A stretch of DNA of 35,322 nt from Gamarada debralockiae. Lineage: Eukaryota; Ascomycota; Leotiomycetes; Helotiales; Hyphodiscaceae. Location of the stretch: assembly GCA_002803225.1 (NCBI GenBank), contig NXFV01001475.1:1-35322 (forward strand), written 5' to 3'. The notes under the pieces are model-generated. The model did not search any database. It was not told the DNA's origin and was given only the letters and a program-made list of their open reading frames with translations. How positions within the stretch are numbered: the first letter of the stretch is position 1; each line of letters opens with the position of its first letter. Shown in pieces: positions 1 to 10,904 of the stretch. The position numbers were made by a program, and so were the translations under genes.

Positions 1-145
1 ATTAAATTTTTTTATTATTTAATTTTTTTGTTATTAAATTTTTTTATTATTAAATTTTTTTATTAATTAAAAATTTTTTATATATAATTTTTTTTTTATA
101 TTTTATATATTATAAATTCATTTTTTTTTTTAAATAAATAAATTT
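1..145. repeat. AT-only low-complexity leader
   Basis: The stretch is almost entirely A and T, with repeated runs of the form TTAAATTTTTTTATTA. No gene can be read in it. It matches the AT-rich isochores that flank accessory regions in many filamentous ascomycetes and that often arise by RIP (repeat-induced point mutation). That origin is inference here. Confidence 0.85.
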
Positions 146-369
146 TTTGACTTACCATGTTGACATCCATTTGGTGGTACATAAGCATGAGTACATTGGC
201 GGATGTCCATTCCCCGGTTTAGGAAAGTGGGGCAACATCGACCCGCATCCATGGAGCGTACTCATCAGACAAATCAACAACTTTGAACTCACTCGAAGAA
301 AGCAGATTATGAATTCAAAAAGACAAAAATCTGCACCCGGATCTTCGCATGCCAACATGTTGGGGGGTT

Positions 370-1006
370 GGTGTCGAAGACTTTCCGATTGAGGAGCTGT
401 AGCTATGCCTCGAGGACGGCAAGTTCTCTGGCCGTGAGCTGATTGAGTGTTATCTGGAGAAAATTGATGGAATTAATGCTCTCTTCAAGTGAGTCCCGTT
501 CCATTTGGTCTCACTTCTGTAGAGTTTCAGGTTCAAAAATAGATTTGATGGTTGGTTTCTGACGGTCAATCAGGGCCGTCGTCGAAGTGCTTTAGAAACA
601 GCGAAGGAGTTGGGAAAAGAGAGGGGAAAGAGGAAGATAAGGAGTCCACTTCATGGAATTCCTTATTTGGTCAAATATGTGAGCCTTGTCAGAAGTCTTC
701 AAGCACACTATCGTCTTTCTGCCGTTCAATTCTAATCAGAGAACCCGGCAGCACTTGGCGTCGATTTAGAATATTGCCACGAAAGATAAAATTCAAACCA
801 GAGCTGGTTCATCAGGTATGTCGTATTACTGGGCCTTCTCTGGGAGCTCCATTCGGGACATGATCTCTGATTTACTGTCAAATACTTGTAGGGGCAACGG
901 TATCGGAAGAGGAAGAGGTTGTATCGCCTCTCAGGAGGTATGAGCGGTGCTACTGGGCTATACAAATCTGTCAGAATGGGCGCTAAAGAGGTCCTCCTAC
1001 TAGTGT
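370..1006 (+). pseudogene. Amidase-signature protein, decayed 5' half
   Basis: Translation in shifting frames recovers the N-terminal part of an amidase (GatA/acetamidase-like amidase-signature family). GKFSGRELIECYLEKIDGIN lies at about 412-471. After a short intron come a helix reading ETAKELGKERGKRKIRS and PLHGIPYLVK, the segment that precedes the catalytic Lys. Next are NIATKDKIQTRAGSS near 770-815 and GYTNLSEWALKRSS near 955-1000. Lesions are an in-frame TAG near 391, another TAG plus a frameshift near 588-598, and stops around 945 and 1003. Homology then stops before the GGSSSGS catalytic-Ser region, which reappears 5.5 kb away at 6537. In this family the enzyme hydrolyses amide bonds with a Lys-Ser-Ser triad. 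The copy cannot encode an enzyme. Confidence 0.8.
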
Positions 1007-1485
1007 GTTGTGCCCCTTCCCTTATTTAAGCATGGCTCTTTCGTGAGAATTTTAGCTAGATATTAGACTATCCTCCAGTCACTCGATCGCCTTGCAAGTA
1101 TGTAATATAGCTTGGGGTAGCTTTATGTCTAGACAAGAGTTTAGGTTGTTATTATTAATTCGAGGAGGGAGTTGGTAAATTGAGATAGAAGCGCCTAGAG
1201 GTTCATGTAGTGCTACTGCCTTGATAAACTTTTTGGCGATAAAGATTAAGAGATTGAGAAAATCGAGACGAGGTTATTAGCCAAAATCAATAACATTGTT
1301 AACCCCTAACCCTAGTGAGTGATATTCGAGTTGAAGAAAGTAGTTAAGTTGCAAACAAAATTTCGACTATGCTTTGTACTAGGTAGTGGTTGGCAAAATG
1401 AAATTCGTGACGTTAAGAACGCAGAGCAGAGTCGACACACTTTCACCCCACATGCTCAAATCGTGATAACAAAGGCGCAGCCAAC
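1007..1485. other. Intergenic, no gene seen
   Basis: This gap separates the broken amidase 5' half from the 3' end of the minus-strand 910-residue gene. Stops are frequent in all frames and no motif was recognised. The left junction of the inserted 5.5 kb should lie in or near this stretch, but no target-site duplication could be picked out by eye. Confidence 0.6.
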
Positions 1486-4330
1486 TCATCTTGGTAGCCA
1501 CGCCCCCAGCTCCCTCGAATTGGAAACCACAAAAACATAGAACCAACTCTGGTCCTTGTCCTGCTTATCATCCTTGTACTCGCGATGGAATGTATTCAGC
1601 AGGTCCCTCCTTGCGACTTTTTGGAAGAAGTTCTTAACCGTCTGCCGCCCAGTTGGTATGAACGTCTTGACAAACTCAACAAATACCCCAATAGACCTTC
1701 CTGCAGGGTCAACAGGAGTGCGCAAAACACGGACCCGTCCATGATCTTTGATATCGAAAGTATCGCCTTCCCGTAAACGTCTGGATATCTGCCCTTCAGA
1801 GAGACGGGACCCAGCTCGAATAGTTTCCAATCCTATGGGGAGGCGTGCGTCTGGATTGATAACTAGACTAGTTTCGAAGACTGTGGGAACCCCGATGGGT
1901 ACTGTCGGAAGATGCCTGGTTTCCCTCGTAGAGCATTCGAGGCACGTTTGATTGACGATGGCCAGGGAGCAGGTTGTCAGAGTATCAGTGAGCAGGCCTG
2001 CCCATTTGTGATCCGACAACCTGAAGTAAACGATATATGCCTTCCCATCCCATGCCCAGAGAGCTCGTAGATGGCTGCCTTTAACCCGACTATCAGCCAA
2101 TCCAGCGATTGAGAGCTTGAATGCTACATCGTAATTCTTCTTCTGATCTTCTGATCCACGATAGTACAAATAATATACGGCTGAAGCGCTATTAGGCTTT
2201 TGTAAAGCGCGAAAGTAACTGTCTCTTTCCGACGATGACCATTGCACACGGAGGTGCAAGTATTCTCGCATGGTTTGAGAACTTAATACGTTGGCTAATG
2301 TGACTCTTCTGGCGTTTCCAGTACACGCGGAAATCTCGACTCCAAAATACTCGTTGAGATAAGGAAAATGGTCGCGGGGCTCTGCCACCATATCCACGCA
2401 AATTCGATCTCTCAATGATTTCGGAGGTTTTTTGGTGAGAGGTGTGCTAACATTCAAATTTAACGCTACAGGTAATAAGGCAGACGTGCTAACTCCCGCT
2501 GAGATGTTGATAGGACCGGCTGCCCAGCCGCCGTGGTGAAGTCCAAGGTCTTTGAGAGCCATGTTTCGGGACATTTTGCTAAAGAAAGCTCGTTTGTCTG
2601 GTCGGCAAAACCGGTTTCTCAGCAAGGTAGGATTCGCGCCGATGAGCAGACGCTCGATCCTCCCGTGAACAGTCTGCGAAAGAATACTGTCGATATCATA
2701 GTCGTCCTTGGACCAATGGCAATGGATCTCGTTTGTCAACAATGCGGGTTGACCTGGCGTCCGCCGCCAGGGAATGATGAATCCGGGGCTGACTATATAT
2801 CGTAGAGTAGTCCCAGGGTCCCGAGGCAAAACACTTTTCCACATTGGACCCCATACGTTGGCGAACTCATCAGGTGTGGTTGACAAATAAAGAGGTATGT
2901 CGGGGGAAAGCTCCGTGTAATCAATGTCAGTACTGGAAAAGACCCACACTGGCCTACCTTGGAGAAACCCTTCGAGGCACTGGAAGGATCGTAGTCGAAG
3001 ATCGATCGCAGCGCTTTGAGCGTCACATGCAAGCTGGTAACAGCTTATGGGAGAAACTCTATCGAAATAGACTTCATCAAAAGGCTCCAGATGTGCGCCG
3101 CAAAACGATACCGTTGCAATGTCGAGAAGGAAGCCTATAGCCCTGGTTGCATACATGATAGCAGAAAGAACCCCTTCCCTAGATCGGACATACGAGTACC
3201 ATATATTTCCACTGGAGTAATAGCCGTATGAGTCTTGAAAAGCGGGTATATCTAGCTCAAGAGCCAGCAAGAAGTCGTAGCAACGGCGAAGAAAAGCACG
3301 AGCTTGATGCAATAATAGGTTACCATCTCTGAGGAGAAGCTGGGCGAGTTTATCGGAAAATATCGAGACGCTGGTTAGAGAAATTCCAACGAGGCGGGCT
3401 ACATTAGGCCTCTGCTTTTCCAGGACAACAATATTGAAAGTCTCCGAACAGTAATTTGCTCGTTTCATCCTTTGAAGATTCGAAGAAACTTTATAGATGA
3501 CCCGATGGGCTTCTGCGATGTGGATAAAGAATCTGTCAAGCTCTAGCATCCTCATGTGCCAAGGAAAATCGCGATAACTTGAATGATCAAGAACTTGAGC
3601 TTCCAGTATTTCGAGTTTGGCTTGCCACTCTATCGGCTTCAAGACTTCGTCATGAGGGGCAAACTTGACGGGTTCTTTCCAGCGCTGGACGTACGTTCCT
3701 CCATTCAAGATTAGCGTTTAGCATGGTTCACATGTATATGTGTTCACTTACCAGATTCATAAATCCGACTATTTACCTGCTCTTCGCTCTCAATTGACCG
3801 CGGGACCCTCATGGAAGGAGGCTCATCATATGATTCATATCTATGGTTATAGCGGGGTTGATACTCGTATTCGTCTCTCACAGTTTCGTCATAATGATCG
3901 TCAATAATAACGTTATTAATGACAGGACCTCGACTTCTATTGCGACCTCTCCGAGGTACAAAGTCATCAATGTCGATCCGTAAGTTTGGCGTAGAGACAT
4001 TTCGTCTGATTCTTGGGTACTTCTACATTCAAGAAAGATTAGCATATAAGAACAGATGAAAAGGACCCGGCCCAGCCTTACAGATCGTCGTGCATAGGTC
4101 TCCCAATCGGACTCAGATTCGGACAAGTCGTCAAGATCATCGTCATCACTCAGTGAGATTTCAGGATCTGAATAATAGTTGTATCTTTCATCATCTATCC
4201 TACGCTTCTCATCTCTATAGTAGCGAGATCTTTCTGTCCTCTCCCGTTCATACCTGTTCATACGCGGCTGCGCAGATCTCGCTCTCGTCTGATAGGAGCG
4301 CTCACTGTCATTGAACTCATAGTGATTCAT
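1486..4330 (-). CDS. Unrecognised 910-residue fungal protein, three exons
   Basis: Model: exons 4330-4082, 4022-3752 and 3698-1486 (83 codons; 271 nt; 2,213 nt). All boundaries are GT-AG, phases agree, and the total is 910 residues. The first ATG follows stop codons and opens a hydrophilic N-terminus rich in Arg, Tyr and Asp (residues 1-175). This part includes a highly acidic patch at about residues 55-78, rich in Asp, Glu and Ser, and looks disordered. The rest (about 180-910) is a folded-looking, Trp/Tyr-rich region with no signal peptide, no membrane segment and no enzyme motif I can name. The gene is intact although it lies between the two halves of a dead amidase, opposite in strand to both the amidase and the Tc1-like relic. 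I do not recognise the family. It could be a lineage-expanded ascomycete protein or cargo carried with the insertion. Confidence 0.75.
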
Positions 4331-4893
4331 CGCAAAGGATATTTCTCTGAGTACTAAGGTCTGACCTGGCTAGAATGAAGTTGGTGATTTGAAAATGAAC
4401 AAGACCAGAACCATTTCGAAGAAGTTTTGGGTAAGGCTGAAATCAATTGAAGCTGATCGGATCATCTCTGATGTGAGAAAGAAGAACGACGCCTGTAAGT
4501 GCAAGGCTGCAGCACAGATCCCGATGAATCACAAAAGCGCGCAACCATTGAATGATTGGGATACGACGCGAGACCGACTATGCAGCCAATGCAGCCCCCA
4601 TTAGGAGCTGAGAGAACACACGCCGATGCCCACTCCAGTCACGGTTGAGGACTATTCTTAATACGGTTACTGCGAATGAACTAAAAGCAAGTCACATGTG
4701 GACCTCGACCAAATGGCCTGTCATGATTTTTGGGGTAACGATTGAAATCATTGGTACACAAGGGGTTTTTACAAGCGCTTCTAACCAATCAAAACACGTA
4801 AAATCTTCTAGTATTTCACGTGATTTAATATACTGCCGGCAGAATAATTGAAGCTATTCGCAGTCTCGCAAATCGAGCCTTGCCTTGCCTCTT
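4331..4893. other. Intergenic between divergent genes
   Basis: The gap lies between the start of the 910-residue gene (leftward) and the transposase relic (rightward). It is AT-biased near 4740-4860 and holds two CACGTGA/TCACGTG-like boxes (near 4694 and 4819). Short open frames here have no supporting features. The transposon's left terminal repeat should lie in this stretch, but I could not pair it convincingly with anything on the right side. Confidence 0.5.
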
Positions 4894-6170
4894 ATGACAA
4901 TGGATATTCAAAGCCTTCTATCGCCACAAGAGCCTCTTAAGATACTAGACTCACAACAGTCCCTTTTTAGCTCTCAAGCTTCTACTCAATCGTGGGATTC
5001 TGCTGACGGGCCACGGCCAAACTGTGAGTCTTCAACTGAATCTGAGAGCTCTAATAATCCTTCTCAGACTCCGCGAAAACACTACGCTCCTACTACAACA
5101 CGCAGCGATCGAATTCGAATCAAGACATCTCTCGACTTCAATATTCCTACTGAGCAGATACAAGCAAAGTACGGCTTTACACAGAAACAGATTAGGCTTG
5201 CAAAACAAGCTCCTTTAACTCCACGAAAACGAGGCCGTTGCGGCCGCAAACCTAAGATCACTACCCCACAACGACAACGTCTCAAGCAATGGCTTCTAGC
5301 CTCACCATCCCGCCGGCACATTACCTTCCGACATGTTCCTTCCGCGGCTCGAGAACTCGGTCTACAAGGGTGTAAAGAAGAGGCGATTCGGGCGACACTC
5401 AAGCTAGTTAGCTATGGCAGAAAAGTGGCTCAAAGAAAGGGGTTTTTGGACGATCCTGAGGTTATGGACGAGCGTTTAGACTTCGCCGCAGAAGCAGTTA
5501 ACTGGTTGTAAGAACGACTATACCGGCAGATATTCTCAGACGAGGTCTGGGCCCATGGAGGAGCACACACACAATCGTACGTTACAGTGAAAGAAGATGG
5601 AAGTGACTGGTTCAGCCCTGACTGCTTGCAACACAAGTACTCTAAGCTGCCTGCATGGATGTTCCATGGTACGATTGTTTACGGAGGGAAAGGACCGGCA
5701 GTGTTTTGGGAGAAGGAATGGGGAGTATGGACTCTGATAAGTACGATGCAGTTATCCTTAATAACGTCGAATCCTTCCTTCAAGTGAACCCTAATCACAA
5801 CTTCATTTGGATGCAATTCTGAACGCACAGACATTCTATTCACAGTAAGTATTACCACTTCTCGTTTACATTGGTAGCTTGTTCGTTGGCAGAGTGCGTT
5901 CATATATCCCAAGATGGGTTTCCTCCAGAGAAGTCCCATCTCCATGACCCCGATCCCGGAGACCGATGCCTTTCCCCGTGGCATGACCCCTGCCATCATG
6001 ACCCTTGCACGACCCTACCCCTTGCCGACAGTCCTGCGGAAGCTCGGTCGCCTGCCCTACGCCAGACGCTACCCCACGGTATCTTCCTGGGACTGGAAAT
6101 GTCCTGCGGCCTTTTCGCCGACATTCGAACAGGCCTCATGCGAGAAGTCGATCGTGGAATGGTATTGATT
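4894..6170 (+). mobile_element. Tc1/mariner-type transposase, decayed
   Basis: From the ATG at 4894 a 205-residue frame carries a Ser/Thr-rich leader followed by a helix-turn-helix region: residues near 85-110 (FNIPTEQIQAKYGFTQKQIR), then a GRPKI-like GRCGRKPKITTPQRQRLKQW stretch. A TAA at 5509-5511 ends it. The frame continues past that stop into IFSDEVWAHGG, which contains the first catalytic Asp of the DDE/D domain, and then into MFHGTIVYGGKGPAVFWEKEWG. A one-base shift near 5725 leads to DKYDAVILNN and NFIWMQ (the second catalytic region, where an Asp is expected after MQ). An intron-like gap is followed by a much eroded SPDLNPIE-like segment near 5930-5965. At least one stop and several shifts make it inactive. 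It lies inside the interval that splits the amidase gene. Confidence 0.75.
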
Positions 6171-6309
6171 GAGGTAGGCCGGTGGGCGGAGCTCCGTGCG
6201 AACGATGTGTTGATGCACTCGATGGCAGGAACTGCTACATAAAGGAGCTGGACTGTACGAAGACCGCGTTATAGCAGACAAAGCTTGACCTAAATGAGAA
6301 GGCTGGGGC

Positions 6310-6332
6310 ATCTCTATGAATCCCATAGAGAT
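6310..6332. repeat. Short perfect inverted repeat
   Basis: ATCTCTATG at 6310-6318 is matched by CATAGAGAT at 6324-6332 with a 5-nt loop. It lies between the transposase relic and the amidase 3' half. It could be a remnant of a transposon end or chance. No partner copy was found elsewhere in the window. Confidence 0.5.
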
Positions 6333-6536
6333 CGAGCTTTAATATAATAAGTACCGCCCTTATACTTCTGCCTCAAGGGACAGTCAATGCCAATTTCAGA
6401 CCCTCACCAGCTAAAGGGAATCTCGATAAGCCTACCTGTGGCAGGAGCGTTAGGGAACATTATACGATCAGTTTGCCTATATTTCTCTTTACTATATTCG
6501 AGCTCAAGATTGATCATGCATCCACACCAGAACCGC

Positions 6537-7870
6537 TGAAGCAAACTCAGCAATCACATCTGTAGGCTCTAGCTGCGGTAGTGCGGTTTCAGTTGCCGCT
6601 AATATGTGTGCATTCAATCTGGAAACAGAAACTGATTGGAATGTAAGTCTTCCATTGGCTTATAGTGAAATTTTGGAACCTTATACTCATGACATTTTGC
6701 TAGGTTATATTTCCAGCCGATCGCAACGGGGTCGTGGGACTAAAACCTACTGTTTGTCTGACTTCTTGTCACGGAGTGATACCCGAGTCTCGAAATTTTG
6801 ACACAGCGTGTTTTTCGCAGGACAGTTAAAGATACTTCAACAATGTTGGAAGTTATTGCCGGCCAGTTCCAGACAAACGGGACCTTAGCTTCCTCTTTTA
6901 CAACCAACGCAACAACCTTGAAAGGTGCTGGATTTGGAATGCCATGGAAACCGGTCTGGGGAACAGCAAGTAAATCCGAGGAAGCGAAGCTACAGCGTAA
7001 AGGGTTGACGGCGGTGACTAAACGAATCAAAGACGCCGGTGCCGAAGTCATTGAAGTTAACTTTCCAAGTGCGGAAGAGATCATTCCTCCAACAGGATGG
7101 GACTGGTATGGAATATTATCTACCTCATCTCAAATAATCTTTCTCAACCTAACTTGCATTCGGCAGGGATTATGCAACAAAGCAAAGCCGTCCAGAGCAA
7201 TCGGAATTTACAGTAGTGAAGACAGACTTTTACAACGACCTCAGGGATTATCTCAGCACATTGACTACAAACCCTCACAATATCAAAAGCTTGGAGGATA
7301 TTGTGGAATACGACGTGAAGCATACTGAGCAAGAGGGTGGCTTTGCTGGAAAACACCCGGCGTGGTCTACTGGCTAAGACAACTTTGAGAAAGTCTAGCA
7401 ACGAAGGGCATTGAGGACGACACTCACCGGGAGGCATTAGCATTCATTCGGAAGAAATCACGCGAAGAGGGTATTGATGCTGTCCTCTCATATGATGGAG
7501 TACCACTAGATGCACTCTTGGTGCCAATTCAGGCCGAGGGTGGTGTTGCAACCCAGGTGGCTGCGAGAGCTGGTAAGTTCCTGAGAATAAGCTAATATGC
7601 GCAATCTCTCTGATGTGAAATCGTGCGTTACAGGATATCCCATGGTCACCATTCCTGTTGGAGTTGATGACGAAAGTAAGGATCTTCTTTCTAGGACTGC
7701 ACAAGTTTCGTACGAAAATGAAGTGATACGAAAGTTAAGCTAATGACGATCACAGTAGGTGTTCCGTTCGGACTATGAATCATTCAAATAGATGGCAGGG
7801 AGGATGTTCTGATCAGACATGGTTCAGCGATTAGGATCTCATCAAGGGTGGGACGAAGCCACATTTTCTG
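6537..7870 (+). pseudogene. Amidase-signature protein, decayed 3' half
   Basis: The reading resumes with GSSCGSAVSVAANMCAFNLE near 6573-6632 (the family's catalytic GSSSGSA). After an intron come VIFPADRNGVVGLKPTVCLT and HGVIPESRNFDT near 6703-6800, then RTVKDTSTMLEVIAGQF near 6820-6870 and a long coherent C-terminal region. After another intron, SYDGVPLDALLVPIQ and AGYPMVTIPVGVD appear near 7485-7670, and finally VPFGL and IRHGSAI near 7760-7840. Damage: the nucleophile motif normally read as TETDGS is TETDWN, and stops and frameshifts occur near 7375-7440 and after 7735. Together with the 370-1006 fragment this is one ancestral amidase gene on the plus strand, interrupted by about 5.5 kb. 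About 20-30 codons at the junction are unaccounted for. Confidence 0.8.
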
Positions 7871-8263
7871 CCCAGAATTACATGTACATTGGTGTCAAGC
7901 CCGATAGCATGCGGGAAGAGATACAACTGCCTAGAAGCCCCTGAAATTACAGGGCATTTAGCGAGCTCAGAAGCTCCCTATTTTCGGCAAACAATGTATC
8001 TCTCGATGAGACTACTTCACGATTTGAATCGCGAGCAATCAAATTTCAAAAGGAGAACGCAAGGATTCGCAAAAAAACAACGTAAGTATTGCTAGCTAAA
8101 TTGTCCCAGGTCCGTTATCATAAAAATCATCCAAGGTATCTCGCACCGAAACAAAAACTCGAGTCCAAAATCGGGAAAAGAAAGAAAGACCAACCTAGGA
8201 AACTCCAAGCACCATCCGTCCGTCCGAACCCCCACGCTTTCCTATCGAACACAAGCAACAAGC
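7871..8263. other. Intergenic, no gene seen
   Basis: This is a convergent gap between the end of the amidase relic and the 3' end of the permease. Small open frames here carry no recognisable domain, and no repeat was seen. Confidence 0.55.
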
Positions 8264-10120
8264 TCAAACCGAATCCGTAACATCCTTCAAGCCCCCTTTC
8301 TCATCGCTATCCAAGGTCCTGACTTCAACAGGCGTATGGAGCCCATCATTCTTATACTCGACGCCATTCATACTCTCGATATCCTCATGAATAGTGGCGG
8401 GAATGAGGGTCTCAGTGGCTGGGAAGAAGTGTGAGAGAAGACAATAGATGATGAAGGCGGATGTGAAGCCCCAGATGTAGAACATATCGTAGATATATTC
8501 CGCACCACCAACAGATGCTTTCAAAGAGGGGTTCACTTGTGCGGCCCTGGGGATTTGTTAGTCTTTGTATTTGGTAATGATGTAGGTGAGTTGAGGGAAC
8601 TTACATTCCGGGCAAATTTGGCACGACAGAAATGAGGAACGCGACGACAGCACGCCAGTTCGTTCCGGCGGAGTTGTAGCGATATCGCCCGTGCGCACGA
8701 TAGAGAGCCGGAACATCAACATGCTTCTTCTTGACAACCCAATAATCTGCACCCATGATGGCAGCGATCGGGGCAAGGAAGATGCCCAGACCGGACATAA
8801 AGCTGAGGAGTGAGGCAGCGGAGTGGATGATCTTCCAAGGCACCATGATCCAGCCTGCTGTCACGGTAGCGATGATGACTCCACGACGGATATTGATGTA
8901 TTTCGGGAAGAGATTGGTCATATCGTTGGCGCAAGAGATCACGTTTGCGGACAGATTCGTTCCGATCTGAGCGACGACCCAGCAGAAGCCCACGAAGAAA
9001 GCCCCAGCGCGGCCTGATGGTCCCTCCCACTTTGATGCAAGGGTAAGGGGATCCCAGATATACTCGCCATAAACAACCATTGATGCTGAGGTGGAAATGA
9101 TGCCGAAGAGACCGAGCATTAGCTGGATGAGAGGGAGGAACGCGACCTGCCAGTAAACTCCTTGAGGCTTCTTCAGATATCGAGTGAAATCGGGGATATT
9201 GGTCGCCATGGTAGCCCAGCCTCCAGTGATACTGGACAAGCTGGAAAGGATTAACCAAGAGCGAGTGGAACCTGAGACGGTGTACTTTTGGCTCCAAATT
9301 TGACCAGCTCCTCCAGCCTTCTGGGTCATGGCGATGACGACTCCGACACACGTGATCATTACCACCACTCCCTTGAAGATGAAGAACCACTTGAGCTTGT
9401 GTGGAGGAGTAAGCAGGATGGGGAACTGAATAGACCAGAAGATGAAGTGGCTGACCATCTGCTGGGATGTGATGCCGACGGATGCTGGGATGTGGTTGGG
9501 GATGTTGAGGTACGATGGCCAAATTGCTCGGATGCATTGAGTCATGGCAGTAGATCCGGTATAGGTCTGAATGGCATGCCAGAAAAGAGCAGTTACCATA
9601 CGGACGATGATGGCAAAGCGCGCGAAGTACCATCCGAATGAGGAACGCATTGCAACAGGGAAGGGTACATGGAGACGAGCGCCCACGACACCGTTGAGTA
9701 CGAGAGGAACGGTGCAGCAGATACTCCCAAAGATGATACAGTAGACAGCCTCGCGCCTATTGGTGTTAGTGAGAAAGTATATTGTGATTGATCCATGTAA
9801 TGGAACGTACCATGTCAATCCAACAGCCAAGATAGAAGCAGGAGCTTCCCAACTCTGAGCGTTCATAGCATCAGAGAACCAGAAACCGAGCATCGTAAGT
9901 GGGGTCCATGTCCTGCGCTCGATTGGAGTAACATCCATATCAACATTGGTCCTAATCAAGTCAGATCAGACATCTTGTCAACACAGAAAGGCAATACTGA
10001 CCAAGTCCCCTCCTCAGCGAAACTGGACGCCTGTCTTGGGAGTACCCATCCCGAAAGCTTAGTCTTCGCCTTGGCTCCCTCCTTGATTTTCGCCACGCGC
10101 TGGCGGACTGCGTTGGACAT
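8264..10120 (-). CDS. NCS1-family nucleobase/ureide permease
   Basis: Model: exons 10120-10002, 9951-9811, 9756-8605 and 8546-8264, all GT-AG with matching phases, giving 564 residues, the usual length for fungal NCS1 (Fur-type) permeases. The start is the ATG in ccacaATGtcc; the upstream frame has no ATG. The soluble N-terminus leads to TPLTMLGFWFSDAMNAQSWE, then about twelve hydrophobic segments. GGWATMATNIPDFTRYLKKP is the NCS1 hallmark loop (N-x-P-D-F-[ST]-R-Y). The C-terminus is charged and cytosolic. The family moves uracil, uridine, allantoin, cytosine, thiamine or hydantoins across the plasma membrane by H+ or Na+ symport; the substrate cannot be read from sequence. Its neighbours, a 2OG-dioxygenase relic and a biuret/allophanate hydrolase fusion, favour a pyrimidine or ureide substrate. 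Four GATA sites lie just upstream. The gene appears intact. Confidence 0.9.
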
Positions 10121-10314
10121 TGTGGAGATGCTTGCTGGATTCAATGCACCGTCGCGTTCAAGTTGGGAATCTCGAAGTCGTTTTCAATCTGATCGATGTT
10201 GAGAATATTTTCATCAAGGAAATGTACGATGTTATATGCATTTTCCCCATGACCGAATCTTTGGGAAACTTCTCGTTGATGGTGCTGATTGAAGGTTGTA
10301 ATCGGTGTATCTGG

Positions 10315-10513
10315 AGATAAAATTTGGTGTATCATGGGCTCTACCATTGATAAACAGTGGGGAAGTGACTGCGATAAGAGAAGGCGGGAAGAGGGGATGC
10401 GGGTAAGGATAAACTCACGGCTGAAAATTTGATGTAGATCCTCCTCAGGGTCTCTTGCGAATAGGCGAGAACTCAGGGGTGTGCCGGCCACAAAAGTGGG
10501 TCCGATTTTATCG
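10315..10513. promoter_or_regulatory. Cluster of GATA-factor (AreA-type) sites upstream of permease
   Basis: HGATAR matches lie at 10315-10320 (AGATAA), 10348-10353 (TGATAA), 10372-10377 (CGATAA) and, on the other strand, 10508-10513. They lie 195-393 bp upstream of the permease ATG, three of them within 63 bp. By chance about one per 340 bp is expected on both strands. Fungal nitrogen-catabolite genes are commonly activated by AreA/Nit2 through paired sites like these. Function here is inference. Confidence 0.45.
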
Positions 10514-10904
10514 TCGCCGCTCAATTTCGCCCGCCGGCGCGAAGGCGTCATCTCCCCAGCGGCGTCGAGTACGGCCACTTTTGGGCACGGACTAGGGGTC
10601 TTCCTCACAAATATTCTCTCAACCAGTTAGATCTGGTTTGGATAAGAATTTCAATGTGGTAAACCACAACTGTCAGCCACAGTTCAGCCTCTGGAGAGTT
10701 CGCAGATTTCCCCCCCGTTCTCTGGACTGTTTTCGTTTACTTTTTTTTTCTTGTCAGCCACGAGGTTGTTGTCTCATCACTCCTTGAACACAATGAGTCT
10801 TCACCTCCTTCTCTGGAATGACGCGTGCCATCGCCAGTAACGATACAGTCCGAACAGCCTGGTAGGTCAAAAGCATGTGCCATGACAAGAACAGCAAAAA
10901 AATA

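Noticed and set aside
5871..6242. Two overlapping open frames (123 and 84 codons) as separate genes
   Set aside because: One frame carries an eroded SPDLNPIE-like stretch, so the area is the tail of the transposase relic; neither frame has its own domain.
4780..6370. Terminal inverted repeats for the Tc1-like element
   Set aside because: TACTGCCGGCAGAA near 4831 and a GGCAGAAGTATAAGGGCGGTA string on the minus strand near 6350-6370 share a few bases, but the match is too weak to call element ends by eye.
8716..9633. Long 305-codon open frame on the minus strand
   Set aside because: It is an out-of-frame shadow of the NCS1 permease coding sequence, with no membrane or domain pattern of its own.
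10141..10608. 155-codon minus-strand frame upstream of the permease, as an extra first exon
   Set aside because: It ends in its own stop, has no domain and overlaps the GATA-site cluster. The permease has a good ATG at 10120.
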